Notes: a model not told the origin generated them from the letters alone. 52,664 bases of DNA from an uncultured Prevotellaceae bacterium (GCA_902776545.1 CACYQO010000017.1:1-52664); one strand, 5' to 3'. Counted from the stretch's first letter, positions 42,760 through 50,494 are shown. Numbers and translations are program-made.

Positions 42760-42820
42760 TTTGCTACCGCACTGAAGTAATCATAAAGTTCAAAGTTTAA
42801 AGTTCAAAGTTCAAAGTATA
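42735..42820. repeat. Composite word-array element before paaK
   Basis: GTGAAAAAG words containing the rsmE stop region, ATTTGCTACCGC, then GAAGTAATCATAAAG (42775-42788) and four TTCAAAG/TTTAAAG words ending 7 nt before the paaK ATG. Confidence 0.85.
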
Positions 42821-42826
42821 AATAGT

Positions 42827-44167
42827 ATGACTGACGAGAAAATCATGGCTACTATCAAGCCTGACGGTGAATGTTGGCAGCCGGAAATCGAGAAAATGCC
42901 AAGAGAGCAGCTGGAAGCGCTGCAAGTGAAGAAACTCAAGGAGAGCATCAAGGTTGCTCTGAACTCTCCCTTCTACAAGAAGCGTCTGGGAGATCTCGGC
43001 ATCACGCCTGACTCCATCAACTCGCTGGCTGATCTGCGTAAGATCCCCTTCACCACGAAGCAGGACCTGCGCGACAACTATCCTTATGGTCTTGTAGGCA
43101 GAAGCTTGGACGATGCTGTCCGTATCCACTCTACCAGTGGTACTACAGGTAATCCCTGTGTGGTGGTCTATTCTGAGCACGACATCTGCTCATGGGCTAA
43201 CATGATTGCCCGTAACCTCTATATGGTGGGTTGCCGCAAGAGCGACATCTTCCAGAACTCCTCTGGCTATGGCATGTTCACTGGCGGCTTAGGCTTCCAG
43301 TATGGTGCCGAGTGGCTGGGTACTATGACTGTTCCTGCTGCTGCAGGTAACACCAAGCGCCAGATTAAGTTCATCAGGGACTTTGGTACTACCGTTCTGC
43401 ATGCCATACCCTCTTATGCCATCTATCTGGCAGAGGCCATTAAGGAAGAAGGTATTGATCCCAAAGATCTGAAACTCCACACGCTCTGTATCGGAGCAGA
43501 GCCACATACTGAGGAACAGCGTCGTCGTATTGAGCGTGTGCTGAATGTCAAGGCCTACAACTCCTTCGGTATGACTGAGATGAACGGTCCTGGTGTGGCC
43601 TTTGAGTGTAAGTATCAGGATGGTATGCACCTCTGGGAGGACAACTACATCGTGGAGATTGTCGATCCTGACACCTTGGAGCCTGTGCCCGATGGTGAGA
43701 TGGGCGAGATGGTGCTGACCACCCTCGACCGTGATATGATGCCTGTGCTGAGGTATCGCACCCGTGACCTCACCCGCATCATCCCTGGTGAGTGTAAGTG
43801 TGGCCGTACCCATCGCCGTATTGACCGCATCAAGGGCCGTACTGATGATATGTTCATCATCAAGGGTGTCAACGTCTTCCCCATGCAGGTGGAGAAAGTC
43901 CTGGTGCAGTATCCTGGCTTGGGCAGCAACTATCTGATCACACTCGATACCGTTAATGACAGCGATGTGATGACCGTTGAGGTAGAGCTTGAAGGACTGG
44001 AGTCGGATATCTTCCCTGATATTCAGAATATGACGAAGGACATCCAGGCAGCCCTGAAGAGTGAGATCCTGCTGAAGCCTCAGGTGAAGTTAGTGAAGAA
44101 GGGCTCTCTGCCCATGAGCGAGGGCAAGGCTGTCCGTGTGAAGGACTTAAGAGAAGGCAGAGGATGA
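42827..44167 (+). CDS. paaK: Phenylacetate-CoA ligase-like enzyme
   Basis: ANL-superfamily acyl-CoA ligase forming an aryl-acyl-CoA with ATP. The phosphate loop HSTSGTTGNPCVV, NSFGMTEMNGPGVAFEC (adenylate site), RYRTRDLTR (hinge region) and the C-terminal GRTDDMFIIKGVNVFP are those of PaaK. Length (446) is normal. No phenylacetate-degradation genes are close; in gut Bacteroidales the enzyme may act on aryl acids from amino-acid fermentation, which is inference. Its ATG directly follows a word array. Confidence 0.9.
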   Translation: MTDEKIMATIKPDGECWQPEIEKMPREQLEALQVKKLKESIKVALNSPFYKKRLGDLGITPDSINSLADLRKIPFTTKQDLRDNYPYGLVGRSLDDAVRIHSTSGTTGNPCVVVYSEHDICSWANMIARNLYMVGCRKSDIFQNSSGYGMFTGGLGFQYGAEWLGTMTVPAAAGNTKRQIKFIRDFGTTVLHAIPSYAIYLAEAIKEEGIDPKDLKLHTLCIGAEPHTEEQRRRIERVLNVKAYNSFGMTEMNGPGVAFECKYQDGMHLWEDNYIVEIVDPDTLEPVPDGEMGEMVLTTLDRDMMPVLRYRTRDLTRIIPGECKCGRTHRRIDRIKGRTDDMFIIKGVNVFPMQVEKVLVQYPGLGSNYLITLDTVNDSDVMTVEVELEGLESDIFPDIQNMTKDIQAALKSEILLKPQVKLVKKGSLPMSEGKAVRVKDLREGRG

Positions 44168-44173
44168 TTTGTT

Positions 44174-44205
44174 AATGAGAAATGAGGAATGAGAGATGAG
44201 AAATG
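44174..44205. repeat. AATGAGA/GAATGAG word array
   Basis: AATGAGAAATGAGGAATGAG words end in TTGATTACTTC (44206-44216). The inverted partner starts at 44301 with GTAATCATAA. Together they bracket the start region of the DUF3256 gene. Confidence 0.8.
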
Positions 44206-44270
44206 TTGATTACTTCTATAGGCAGATGATGCAGCGTGATGATCATCACAGACGGAGGATTCAGTATGTT

Positions 44271-44783
44271 ATGATGAAGAGCAGGTTCTGGGCTTGCACA
44301 GTAATCATAATTTCTAATTTCTCATTCCTAATTCCTAATTTAGCTTCTCAGACGCTGAAGGATGTCTTTAAGCAGATGCCTGACTCCCTGATGCCATATC
44401 TGACCACCAACAACCGCCTGGACTTCATCGACTTCTTGGACTCCAACATGAAGGCTGAGGTGGCAAATATGACGGGAGGCACCAGCGAGATGACTGCCCT
44501 CACAGACGACAGCCTCTCCATCCGTATGAGCGATGCCCTGCGGGTGGATATGCTGCTGCTGAATCTCGATGAGCCTGTGGACAGCATCCGTCAGGTGATT
44601 GTTTTTGTTGAAACCTTCCTGGCAGACTCCGTCTATGGCGAGAGTGTGTGTAAGACATATACCGTTGACTGGCAGCCTGTTGTGAAGGACATTCCGTTTA
44701 ATGAGGCGCAGAAGAAGCGATTGGAGTCTCTAAACCTGCAAAATATCCTTAAATGGAGTGAGGATAAATTAAAAAATCGTTAA
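44271..44783 (+). CDS. DUF3256 family exported protein
   Basis: A protein of about 170 residues. The start at 44271 gives a signal peptide MMKSRFWACTVIIISNFSFLIPNLASQ, with GGAGG-like bases 12-17 nt before it; an ATG at 44196 in the repeat would add 25 charged residues and is less likely. The mature part (LKDVFKQMPDSLMPYLTTNNRLDFIDFLDSNMKAEV) is DUF3256-like as I remember the family, found only in Bacteroidales. The signal-peptide core SNFSFLIPNL is encoded by an ATTTCTAATTTCTC word array. Function unknown. Confidence 0.75.
   Translation: MMKSRFWACTVIIISNFSFLIPNLASQTLKDVFKQMPDSLMPYLTTNNRLDFIDFLDSNMKAEVANMTGGTSEMTALTDDSLSIRMSDALRVDMLLLNLDEPVDSIRQVIVFVETFLADSVYGESVCKTYTVDWQPVVKDIPFNEAQKKRLESLNLQNILKWSEDKLKNR
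44301..44342. repeat. TTTCTAA/TTCCTAA word array in a signal peptide
   Basis: GTAATCATAA followed by TTTCTAATTTCTCATTCCTA-type words; complementary to 44174-44205. Encodes most of the hydrophobic part of the DUF3256 signal peptide. Confidence 0.8.
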
Positions 44784-44822
44784 AAATTAACGCAGAATTG
44801 CAAAAGAAATCAGAATTATTTC

Positions 44823-44830
44823 TATATTTG
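44823..44830 (+). promoter_or_regulatory. -7 box of a candidate small RNA
   Basis: TATATTTG; a TTG lies about 22 nt upstream (44798). No gene follows in this direction before a terminator. Confidence 0.55.
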
Positions 44831-44835
44831 CATCG

Positions 44836-44985
44836 TGTTTTTCATGGTATTAGATTATTAAGGTTAATTGGGAATACAATTTATCGCGAGATAGGTTTTA
44901 TTCAAACTCCAATAACAGTACAAATCATTTATTTGTAGTGTTTTTGGTTAAAAAAAAGGGAACCTGAGAAGGTTTCCTTTTTCTT
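44836..44985 (+). ncRNA. Candidate small RNA of about 150 nt
   Basis: The stretch lies between a TAnnTTTG box and an intrinsic terminator and has no frame longer than a few codons (the only early one, ATGGTATTAGATTATTAA, is 5 codons). It begins CATCGTGTTTTTCATGG and is AT-rich with several short internal complements. It may be a free small RNA, a 6S-like RNA or a decayed leader; I cannot tell which. Confidence 0.5.
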
Positions 44986-44990
44986 TTTAT
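44956..44990 (+). terminator. Intrinsic terminator of the candidate small RNA
   Basis: Arms AAGGGAACCT and AGGTTTCCTT with loop GAGA, followed by a T-rich run TTTCTTTTT. The only textbook intrinsic terminator I found in the window. Confidence 0.8.
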
Positions 44991-45068
44991 TCCCCTCCTA
45001 AGTTCTTGCGTCCCTTTGGTAGCAAGCGGCAAAGCCGAGCGAGGAGGGGTTAGGGGTGGTCTGAACCG
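44990..45068. repeat. C/G-rich composite element, copy C (partial)
   Basis: CCCCTCCTAAG, then a segment with AAGCGGCAAAGCCGAGCGAGG (the complement of the insert in copy B), then GGGGTTAGGGGTGGTCTGAAC. Only one half of the A/B structure is present. Most of this 370-bp gene-free stretch (44784-45153) is thus the small RNA and repeats. Confidence 0.75.
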
Positions 45069-45153
45069 CCTAAGCTTCGCCTCTATCTCCGCCTTTGCTT
45101 CGCCTAAGCTCCGCCTCTTCTGGTTCAGTGGTATTTCTCCGCCTCTTCTCCGC
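45066..45153. repeat. CGCCTCTTC/CGCCTAAGC word array
   Basis: About nine imperfect words containing CGCCT (CGCCTAAGCTT, CGCCTCTATCTC, CGCCTTTGCTT) run from element C up to the proS stop codon at 45154. Confidence 0.75.
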
Positions 45154-46635
45154 CTAATAACTCCTTGCAATAATCACCCTTGCTTTACTCGGCTTCCCGC
45201 TCACCATATCCACTCCTTCTGTCTGCTCCACACCAAATGGCACACATCTTATAGTAGCCTGAGTCTCCTCCTTAATCTGAGCCTCTGTCTCAGCAGTGCC
45301 GTCCCAATGACACAGGAAGAAACCTCCGTCCTTCACACGCTCCTTGAACTCCTCATAGTTGTCGCACTCATAGATATGTGCATCGCGGAAGGTCTTGGCC
45401 TTCACAAAGATGTTCTTCTGGATATCCTCTAACAGCTCTTCCACATACTGTGCAATACCTTCAATGCTGCGGGTTTCCTTCTCCAAGGTATCACGACGCA
45501 TCACCTCAATAGTGCCATTCTCTAAGTCACGGGCTCCAAGCACCAGACGCACAGGCACACCCTTCAGCTCATAGTCGGCAAACTTGAAGCCAGGACGCTT
45601 GTTGTCTGCATCGTCAAACTTCACAGTGATACCCTTTGAGCGCAGTTCCTCGATGATGGGCTGCACCTCCTTGTTCACCTGCTCCATCTGCTCTGGCTTG
45701 GTGGCGATGGGGATAATGACCACCTGGATGGGAGCCAGACGCGGAGGCAACACCAGTCCGTTGTCATCAGAGTGCGTCATGATGAGGGCACCGATCAGAC
45801 GTGTAGAGACACCCCATGAGGTAGCCCACACATACTCAGGCTTGTTCTCCTTATTCAGATACTGCACCTCAAAGGCCTTGGCAAAGTTCTGGCCCAGGAA
45901 GTGTGAGGTACCACTCTGCAGGGCCTTGCCGTCCTGCATCATAGCCTCAATGGTATAGGTGTCGAGGGCTCCGGCAAAACGCTCTGTCTCACTCTTCACA
46001 CCCTGCACCACAGGCACTGCCATCCACTCTTCAGCGAACTTGGCATACACCTTCAGCATCTTCTGTGCTTCCTCTTCAGCCTCCTCACGGGTGGCATGAG
46101 CCGTATGGCCCTCCTGCCACAGGAACTCTGAGGTACGGAGGAAAGGACGTGTACGCATCTCCCAGCGCATCACATTACACCACTGGTTGCACATCAGGGG
46201 CAGGTCGCGCCATGAGTGGATCCAGTTCTTATAGGTGTTCCAGATGATAGTCTCTGAGGTGGGACGCACAATCAGCTCCTCTTCCAGTTTGGCAGCAGGA
46301 TCCACCTCCACGCCGCTCTTGTCTTCCTTGGCACGCAGACGGTAGTGAGTCACCACGGCACACTCCTTGGCGAAACCCTCCACATGCTCTGCCTCACGGC
46401 TGAGGAACGACTTGGGAATCAACAGGGGGAAATAGGCGTTCTGGGCACCCGTCTCCTTGAACATCTTATCCAGTTGCTGCTGCATCTTTTCCCAGATGGC
46501 ATAGCCGTAGGGCTTGATGACCATACATCCGCGAACGGCACTCTGCTCAGCAAGGTCTGCCTTTACTACCAGGTCGTTGAACCACTGGCTGTAATTATCA
46601 GCTCTTTTCGTTAAATCTTTTAATTCTTTTGCCAT
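45154..46635 (-). CDS. proS: Prolyl-tRNA synthetase, short archaeal/eukaryote-type
   Basis: Class II synthetase charging tRNA-Pro. At 493 residues it lacks the bacterial editing insert, so it is the archaeal-type form. Class motifs: [31 protein letters not shown] (motif 1), [32 protein letters not shown] (motif 2), [26 protein letters not shown] (motif 3), an anticodon-binding domain and a C-terminal domain ending in Tyr. TAATTTTG lies 31 nt before the ATG. The stop is in a repeat array. Confidence 0.96.
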   Translation of the reverse strand: MAKELKDLTKRADNYSQWFNDLVVKADLAEQSAVRGCMVIKPYGYAIWEKMQQQLDKMFKETGAQNAYFPLLIPKSFLSREAEHVEGFAKECAVVTHYRLRAKEDKSGVEVDPAAKLEEELIVRPTSETIIWNTYKNWIHSWRDLPLMCNQWCNVMRWEMRTRPFLRTSEFLWQEGHTAHATREEAEEEAQKMLKVYAKFAEEWMAVPVVQGVKSETERFAGALDTYTIEAMMQDGKALQSGTSHFLGQNFAKAFEVQYLNKENKPEYVWATSWGVSTRLIGALIMTHSDDNGLVLPPRLAPIQVVIIPIATKPEQMEQVNKEVQPIIEELRSKGITVKFDDADNKRPGFKFADYELKGVPVRLVLGARDLENGTIEVMRRDTLEKETRSIEGIAQYVEELLEDIQKNIFVKAKTFRDAHIYECDNYEEFKERVKDGGFFLCHWDGTAETEAQIKEETQATIRCVPFGVEQTEGVDMVSGKPSKARVIIARSY

Positions 46636-46665
46636 TGTTTTACTCTAATTTTGCGAATTTGCGTG

Positions 46666-46673
46666 CAAAATTA
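46666..46673 (-). promoter_or_regulatory. -7 box of proS
   Basis: TAATTTTG on the minus strand, about 31 nt before the ATG. Confidence 0.6.
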
Positions 46674-46749
46674 CATAAAATTTCAGACATATGTATATAA
46701 GAACATATAATTTTTTGTTTCTTTTGTTCTTTTGTCTGAAAATAATTAT

Positions 46750-46757
46750 TATCTTTG
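46750..46757 (+). promoter_or_regulatory. -7 box of the OmpA-type lipoprotein gene
   Basis: TATCTTTG, 41 nt before the ATG at 46798, which shows that an in-frame start at 46732 cannot be used. Confidence 0.6.
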
Positions 46758-46797
46758 CAGCAGAAATCAACGTTTAACAACTAAAATAAGGAAAAGT

Positions 46798-47499
46798 ATG
46801 AAAAGTTTAAAGTCAATTGCCGTTGCACTCTGCGCAGCTCTGGTGCTGGCAGGATGTAACATGAGTAATCAGGGTAAGGGTGCTTTGATCGGTGCCGGTG
46901 GTGGTGCTGGTCTTGGAGCCATTGTGGGTGCCATCGCAGGTAACACAGCCATTGGTGCAGTCATCGGTGGTGCTGTAGGTGCTGGTGCAGGTGCCATCAT
47001 CGGTAAGAAGATGGACAAGGCCAAGAAGGAGGCCGAGGCTGTGCAGAATGCTCAGGTGGAGGCTGTGACAGACGCTAATGGTCTGGAGGCCGTCAAAGTG
47101 ACCTTCGACTCTGGTATCCTCTTCGCTACTGGCAGTTCAACGCTCAGCAGCACAGCCCGGACCTCTCTCTTTCAGTTTGCCAACGTGCTGAAAGGCAATT
47201 CCGACTGTGATGTGGCCGTACAGGGATATACCGACAATGCCGGATGGAAGAACAGCTCGGCAGCACAGAGCCAGCAGAAGAACCTGGAGCTCTCTCAGCA
47301 GCGTGCTCAGAGTGTGACCAACTACCTGCTCTCTCAGGGTGTCAGCCCCGCTCAGATCCGCAGCACACAGGGCTTCGGTGAGTCTAACCCCGTAGCAGAC
47401 AACTCTACCGCAGCTGGTAAGGCTCAGAACCGCCGTGTGGAGGTTTACATGTATGCCTCTCAGAAGATGATCCAGGATGCTCAGCGTCAGGCACAGTAA
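46798..47499 (+). CDS. OmpA-family lipoprotein with glycine zipper
   Basis: A 233-residue outer-membrane lipoprotein. Signal MKSLKSIAVALCAALVLAGC (Cys20), then a glycine-zipper region about 25-80 (GALIGAGGGAGLGAIVGAIAG) that could insert in or pack on a membrane, and a C-terminal OmpA peptidoglycan-binding domain about 100-225 (VTFDSGILFATGSSTL, VQGYTDNAGW, NLELSQQRAQSVTNYLLSQGV, GFGESNPVADN, QNRRVEVYM). It anchors the outer membrane to the wall. A GGTAAAAA array follows directly. Confidence 0.93.
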   Translation: MKSLKSIAVALCAALVLAGCNMSNQGKGALIGAGGGAGLGAIVGAIAGNTAIGAVIGGAVGAGAGAIIGKKMDKAKKEAEAVQNAQVEAVTDANGLEAVKVTFDSGILFATGSSTLSSTARTSLFQFANVLKGNSDCDVAVQGYTDNAGWKNSSAAQSQQKNLELSQQRAQSVTNYLLSQGVSPAQIRSTQGFGESNPVADNSTAAGKAQNRRVEVYMYASQKMIQDAQRQAQ

Positions 47500-47556
47500 A
47501 AGGTAAAAAGGTAAAAAAGTAAAAAGGTAAAGAAGTAGAAAGGTGAAAAGGTTGAA
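47498..47556. repeat. AAGGTAAAA word array before mtgA
   Basis: About six A-rich words (AAGGTAAA, AAAGTAAA, AAGGTGAA) fill the gap between the lipoprotein stop and mtgA and include both candidate start codons of mtgA. Confidence 0.8.
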
Positions 47557-48247
47557 TCCTTTCAAGCTTATTAAGAATACATTGAAATGGATAGTGGTGG
47601 CATTCTTTGCTTCCACTATTCTTTCTGTTGTGATGTTCCGCTTCCTGCCCGTATGGGTGACACCATTGATGGTCATCCGCTGCTATGAGCAGCTGAAGGA
47701 GGGTAGGGATCTGAAACTCTCTCACCACTGGGTGTCGCTCAGTGAGATATCCCCCTCCTTGCCTGTAGCCGTCATAGCCAGCGAGGATGCCAAGTTCAAT
47801 GATCATCATGGCTTCGACTACGAGGCCATAGAGCATGCTGCCAAGCGCAACCGTGAACATCCTGAGAAACGCAAACTGGGAGCCTCAACCATCTCTCAGC
47901 AGACGGCCAAGAATGTCTTCCTCTGGCCAGGTCGCAGCTGGGTGCGCAAGGGCTTTGAGGTCTATTTCACCACACTCATCGAACTCCTCTGGTCCAAGCA
48001 GCGCATCATGGAGGTCTATCTCAACTCCATCGAGATGGGCGAAGGCATCTATGGTGCCCAGGCTGTTGCCGAGGAGCATTTCGACAAGGATGCCAAAGAC
48101 CTCACCCGCAGAGAGTGTGCCCTCATTGCCGCCACCCTGCCCAATCCCCGCAAGTTCTCCAGCAAGTCTCCTTCCTCCTACATGCTCAAGCGCCAGTCCC
48201 GCATCCTGAAGGAGATGAAGTACGTTGGAGAGTTCCCCATGAAATAA
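47543..48247 (+). CDS. mtgA: Monofunctional peptidoglycan glycosyltransferase
   Basis: Polymerises lipid II into glycan strands (GT51). One N-terminal membrane helix about 12-35 (LKWIVVAFFASTILSVVMF), then SEDAKFNDHHGFDYEAI (catalytic Glu), GASTISQQTAKNVFLWPGRSW, KQRIMEVYLNSIEMGEGIYGAQAVAEEHF and LTRRECALIAATLPNPRKFSS. Length (234) is normal for MtgA. There is no ATG: GTG at 47543 or TTG at 47552 must serve, and both lie in the preceding word array. Confidence 0.92.
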   Translation: MKRLNPFKLIKNTLKWIVVAFFASTILSVVMFRFLPVWVTPLMVIRCYEQLKEGRDLKLSHHWVSLSEISPSLPVAVIASEDAKFNDHHGFDYEAIEHAAKRNREHPEKRKLGASTISQQTAKNVFLWPGRSWVRKGFEVYFTTLIELLWSKQRIMEVYLNSIEMGEGIYGAQAVAEEHFDKDAKDLTRRECALIAATLPNPRKFSSKSPSSYMLKRQSRILKEMKYVGEFPMK

Positions 48248-48282
48248 TTTTGTTATAAATCTCAAAAAATACATGTTTATAA

Positions 48283-48313
48283 TTGGCCAAATCGGTTATT
48301 TTTTATACCTTTG
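48283..48313 (+). promoter_or_regulatory. Promoter with TGGCCAAAT copies
   Basis: TTGG at 48283, 19 nt, TACCTTTG at 48306-48313. TGGCCAAAT occurs at the -33 box and again just after the -7 box, which suggests an operator. No intact gene follows at once. Confidence 0.5.
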
Positions 48314-48341
48314 TGGCCAAATAACGACATGTTATTTCTCG

Positions 48342-48437
48342 GTGGGTCGTGATTATGCAGAAAAAATTCAGGACCGTATCCGTCGCACGATGGAGTTCAC
48401 AGAAAACAGCAAACCAGTAATCAGCGTGCATGCCTGA
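48342..48437 (+). pseudogene. Short gene remnant or 31-aa peptide
   Basis: After the promoter at 48306 a frame reads VGRDYAEKIQDRIRRTMEFT...KPVISVHA and stops. A GTG at 48342 could start it, but the frame is also open further upstream. It looks like a piece of a real protein; I do not recognise the family. The rest of this 258-bp space (48248-48505) is AT-rich. Confidence 0.35.
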
Positions 48438-48455
48438 GAAATATTCCCCAATTTA

Positions 48456-48487
48456 TTTGGATGTTTCATATTTATTGCTTATATTTG
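48456..48487 (+). promoter_or_regulatory. Promoter of the orphan antitoxin gene
   Basis: TTTG at 48456-48459, exactly 20 nt, TATATTTG at 48480-48487; the ATG follows at 48506. Confidence 0.7.
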
Positions 48488-48505
48488 CACCAAAAATAAG
48501 AAAAT

Positions 48506-48736
48506 ATGGAACAAGTAACAGGATTGAATGCAGCCCAGATGGATTTTCTCCAGCTCTTGGCACACATCAAGACTACGGAGGAACTGGAAGAACTGAGCCG
48601 GATTGTCAGCGACTACTACGCCCGCAAGGCTGAGGAGGGAATGAACCGCCTTTGGGAGAGCGGACAGTGGAGCAAGGAGAAGGATGATGAAGTGATGAGC
48701 ACGCATCTTCGCACACCATACAAGTATGCAAAATAA
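48506..48736 (+). CDS. Small antitoxin-like protein of a PIN-type toxin-antitoxin pair
   Basis: A 76-residue acidic, helical protein (LNAAQMDFLQLLAHIKTTEELEELSRIVSDYYARKAEEGMNRLWESGQW). In Bacteroidales I recall very similar proteins placed directly before a PIN-domain toxin, with overlapping start and stop. Here an overlapping frame does begin (48726) but stops after 11 codons, so the antitoxin is an orphan. It has a well-formed promoter and should still be made. DNA-binding residues are not identifiable. Confidence 0.65.
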   Translation: MEQVTGLNAAQMDFLQLLAHIKTTEELEELSRIVSDYYARKAEEGMNRLWESGQWSKEKDDEVMSTHLRTPYKYAK

Positions 48737-48761
48737 GAAGATTGTCCTCGCAAATTCATAA
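48726..48761 (+). pseudogene. Stub of a PIN-domain toxin gene
   Basis: ATG at 48726 overlaps the antitoxin stop; the frame reads MQNKKIVLANS and stops. PIN toxins of this neighbourhood typically begin with a few residues, then KIVLDTN, whose Asp is catalytic. The stub ends 5 nt inside the 3' end of the convergent zinc-ribbon gene, which marks the probable deletion joint. Confidence 0.5.
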
Positions 48762-49028
48762 AACATAATCTCGATATAGAGTGACTGATTCCATCTTAGT
48801 ACTACATTTGGGACAGCAATGGTTCCATTTCTCTGCTTCGTTGCAACCACATTTTGGACATTTCTGCCAATGATCACTAAACATTGAGTACAAGTGGTTA
48901 CACTGTTTGCATTTGTAGATGGACACAGTTATGGGCTCAAGCATGAAACTTCCCTCTTCAAGTCTTTTACATATTCGCCCACATCTTAGGCATTTAAAAT
49001 CATATCCTATGACTGTATTGATATTCAT
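48756..49028 (-). CDS. Small zinc-ribbon protein
   Basis: A 90-residue protein with four CxxC pairs (CLRCGRIC, CKQCNHLY, CPKCGC, CCPKCS), i.e. two rubredoxin-like zinc knuckles, and no signal or membrane segment. The ATG at 49028 is chosen over a TTG 8 codons upstream. I do not recognise a specific family. Base composition is AT-richer than in the core genes, as for the CsgG operon next to it. Confidence 0.65.
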   Translation of the reverse strand: MNINTVIGYDFKCLRCGRICKRLEEGSFMLEPITVSIYKCKQCNHLYSMFSDHWQKCPKCGCNEAEKWNHCCPKCSTKMESVTLYRDYVL

Positions 49029-49134
49029 TGCTGATGGCTTTATTATTGGCAAGAAAGAGGGGACGTTTCATTTCTTTTTAGGATATGAAACATGCCCCCC
49101 AATTGACTAATTGCACAAAAACTTATATTTGTGC

Positions 49135-49806
49135 TTATTTTACAGTAGCTTTAACATAACTCTTCCCTGCAGGTTTCATCTGATCCTTTCCGAACAATGG
49201 GTCGTATTTGCCAACTGGCATGTCGCTAAGTACAAAGGCAGTACATTTTCGGCCTGCTACGACTTTGTCCGTTGCAGCAGTATTAATTGCAGTGGCAATA
49301 ACACCGACTAAAGCGCCAAAACCACCACCGCCACCACTTATACTGGTGTCGACATTTATTAATCCTTCTCTTTGATAAATTGTTTCGCCTGTCTTTGTAG
49401 AACGGAGAATGTATTCAACTCCTGCTGTCAATTTTCCACCAGCAGTGTTGCGCTTCCATGATTTTATTTTTGTAAACATAGCAGCGTCTGCTCCCAATAC
49501 ATTACGGAATTGTGAAAGGTCACCTTCAATAAACAGTTCTGCATCGTATGCGCTTTCAGACTGGAACATTTCCATTGTCAGCATAGGTGAGAACACATAA
49601 TAACCTTTTTCACAAATAGGCGCATAAAGTGTTGTATAAAAATAGTCTTTTGCCTCTACATGTTCAGTTTGATTGATTGGTGGCATAACTACAATTGACA
49701 ACGGTTGCTCTTCGTACATTTTGGGGTATTGTTCCCCTCTCGATATTTGTTGAGCACATGACATCATTAACAATGCTGTCAAACCAAATAATATAGACTT
49801 CTTCAT
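49135..49806 (-). CDS. DUF799 (GNA1162-like) lipoprotein
   Basis: A 223-residue lipoprotein: MKKSILFGLTALLMMSC with Cys17 as lipid site. The block PLSIVVMPPINQTEHVEAKDYFYTTLYAPICEKGYYVFSP is the DUF799 beginning; IEGDLSQFRNVLGADAAMFTKIKSWK and EYILRSTKTGETIYQREG follow. This family forms an operon with CsgG-like and DUF4810 proteins in Neisseria and others; it is last here, overlapping DUF4810 by 4 nt. Likely part of an envelope complex; the role is unproved. Confidence 0.8.
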   Translation of the reverse strand: MKKSILFGLTALLMMSCAQQISRGEQYPKMYEEQPLSIVVMPPINQTEHVEAKDYFYTTLYAPICEKGYYVFSPMLTMEMFQSESAYDAELFIEGDLSQFRNVLGADAAMFTKIKSWKRNTAGGKLTAGVEYILRSTKTGETIYQREGLINVDTSISGGGGGFGALVGVIATAINTAATDKVVAGRKCTAFVLSDMPVGKYDPLFGKDQMKPAGKSYVKATVK

Positions 49807-50147
49807 TTTTCTAACTGTTTAATGATTCTTGAAATAAAGGTTTCTGACTCAGGATAAGCAGTGATTTCTGCTTTAAGGAGTGCTAATCCCTCATCCTTCT
49901 TGCCTGCTTTGTAAAGAAGATATCCATACTCAGCATTTACACCTGGAGGTACGACTTTGCGAGTTCCTTTTTGTTTCGCGATGACTTTCTGATATTGGAC
50001 CATTGCTTTTTCCAATTTTTCATCAGTAAGTCTTTTTGTGTACTGATAAGTAGCATCCTCGGAGTCATACCAAGAATAGAGTTCTTTTTGAGTTTGGCAT
50101 GCTGCCAAAGCCATCACGCAGATAGCTGCAAATAATAATTTCCTCAT
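49803..50147 (-). CDS. DUF4810 lipoprotein
   Basis: A 114-residue lipoprotein: MRKLLFAAICVMALAAC, Cys17. LYSWYDSEDATYQYTKRLTDEKLEKAMVQYQKVI and VPPGVNAEYGYLLYKAGKKDEGLALLKAEITAYPES match the DUF4810 pattern, a TPR-like helical pair. It overlaps its neighbours on both sides by 4 nt, so it is translationally coupled with the DUF799 and the small lipoprotein gene. Confidence 0.82.
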   Translation of the reverse strand: MRKLLFAAICVMALAACQTQKELYSWYDSEDATYQYTKRLTDEKLEKAMVQYQKVIAKQKGTRKVVPPGVNAEYGYLLYKAGKKDEGLALLKAEITAYPESETFISRIIKQLEK

Positions 50148-50491
50148 GGCAAATTTATAATTTTAGTTTCTTGACTTGATAATAATAGTTGCTTGCTATA
50201 GATTGTCTCTCCTTTGAATTTGACAGTGACGTGTCTATTGCCAGTTGCAACACCATATTGCGTACCTTTTCTATTGGCTACTTTAGGTTTTACAACTTTG
50301 GCATCAAACGTCTTACCATCAACATCCACTTGGACGGGCTTAGACCCATTTCCATATGTCTGACGAGGTCCTACAAATACCAGATAGGCCATGTCTTCTT
50401 TTCCTGATTGCTGAGCTACAGGATAGTTGGTTTTGCAGCTAACCAAGAAACAGGTTACTGCAAGCATTGTAAATAATAGTCTCTTTTTCAT
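50144..50491 (-). CDS. Small lipoprotein in the CsgG operon
   Basis: A 115-residue lipoprotein: MKKRLLFTMLAVTCFLVSC, Cys19. The rest is beta-rich and basic (LVFVGPRQTYGNGSKPVQVDVDGKTFDAKVVKPK...RHVTVKFKGETIYSKQLLLSSQETKIINL), similar in plan to PEGA-like domains. I do not know it from the usual three-gene CsgG-DUF4810-DUF799 operon, so it may be a lineage-specific fourth component. It starts 3 nt after the CsgG stop. Confidence 0.7.
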   Translation of the reverse strand: MKKRLLFTMLAVTCFLVSCKTNYPVAQQSGKEDMAYLVFVGPRQTYGNGSKPVQVDVDGKTFDAKVVKPKVANRKGTQYGVATGNRHVTVKFKGETIYSKQLLLSSQETKIINLP

Positions 50492-50494
50492 ATG

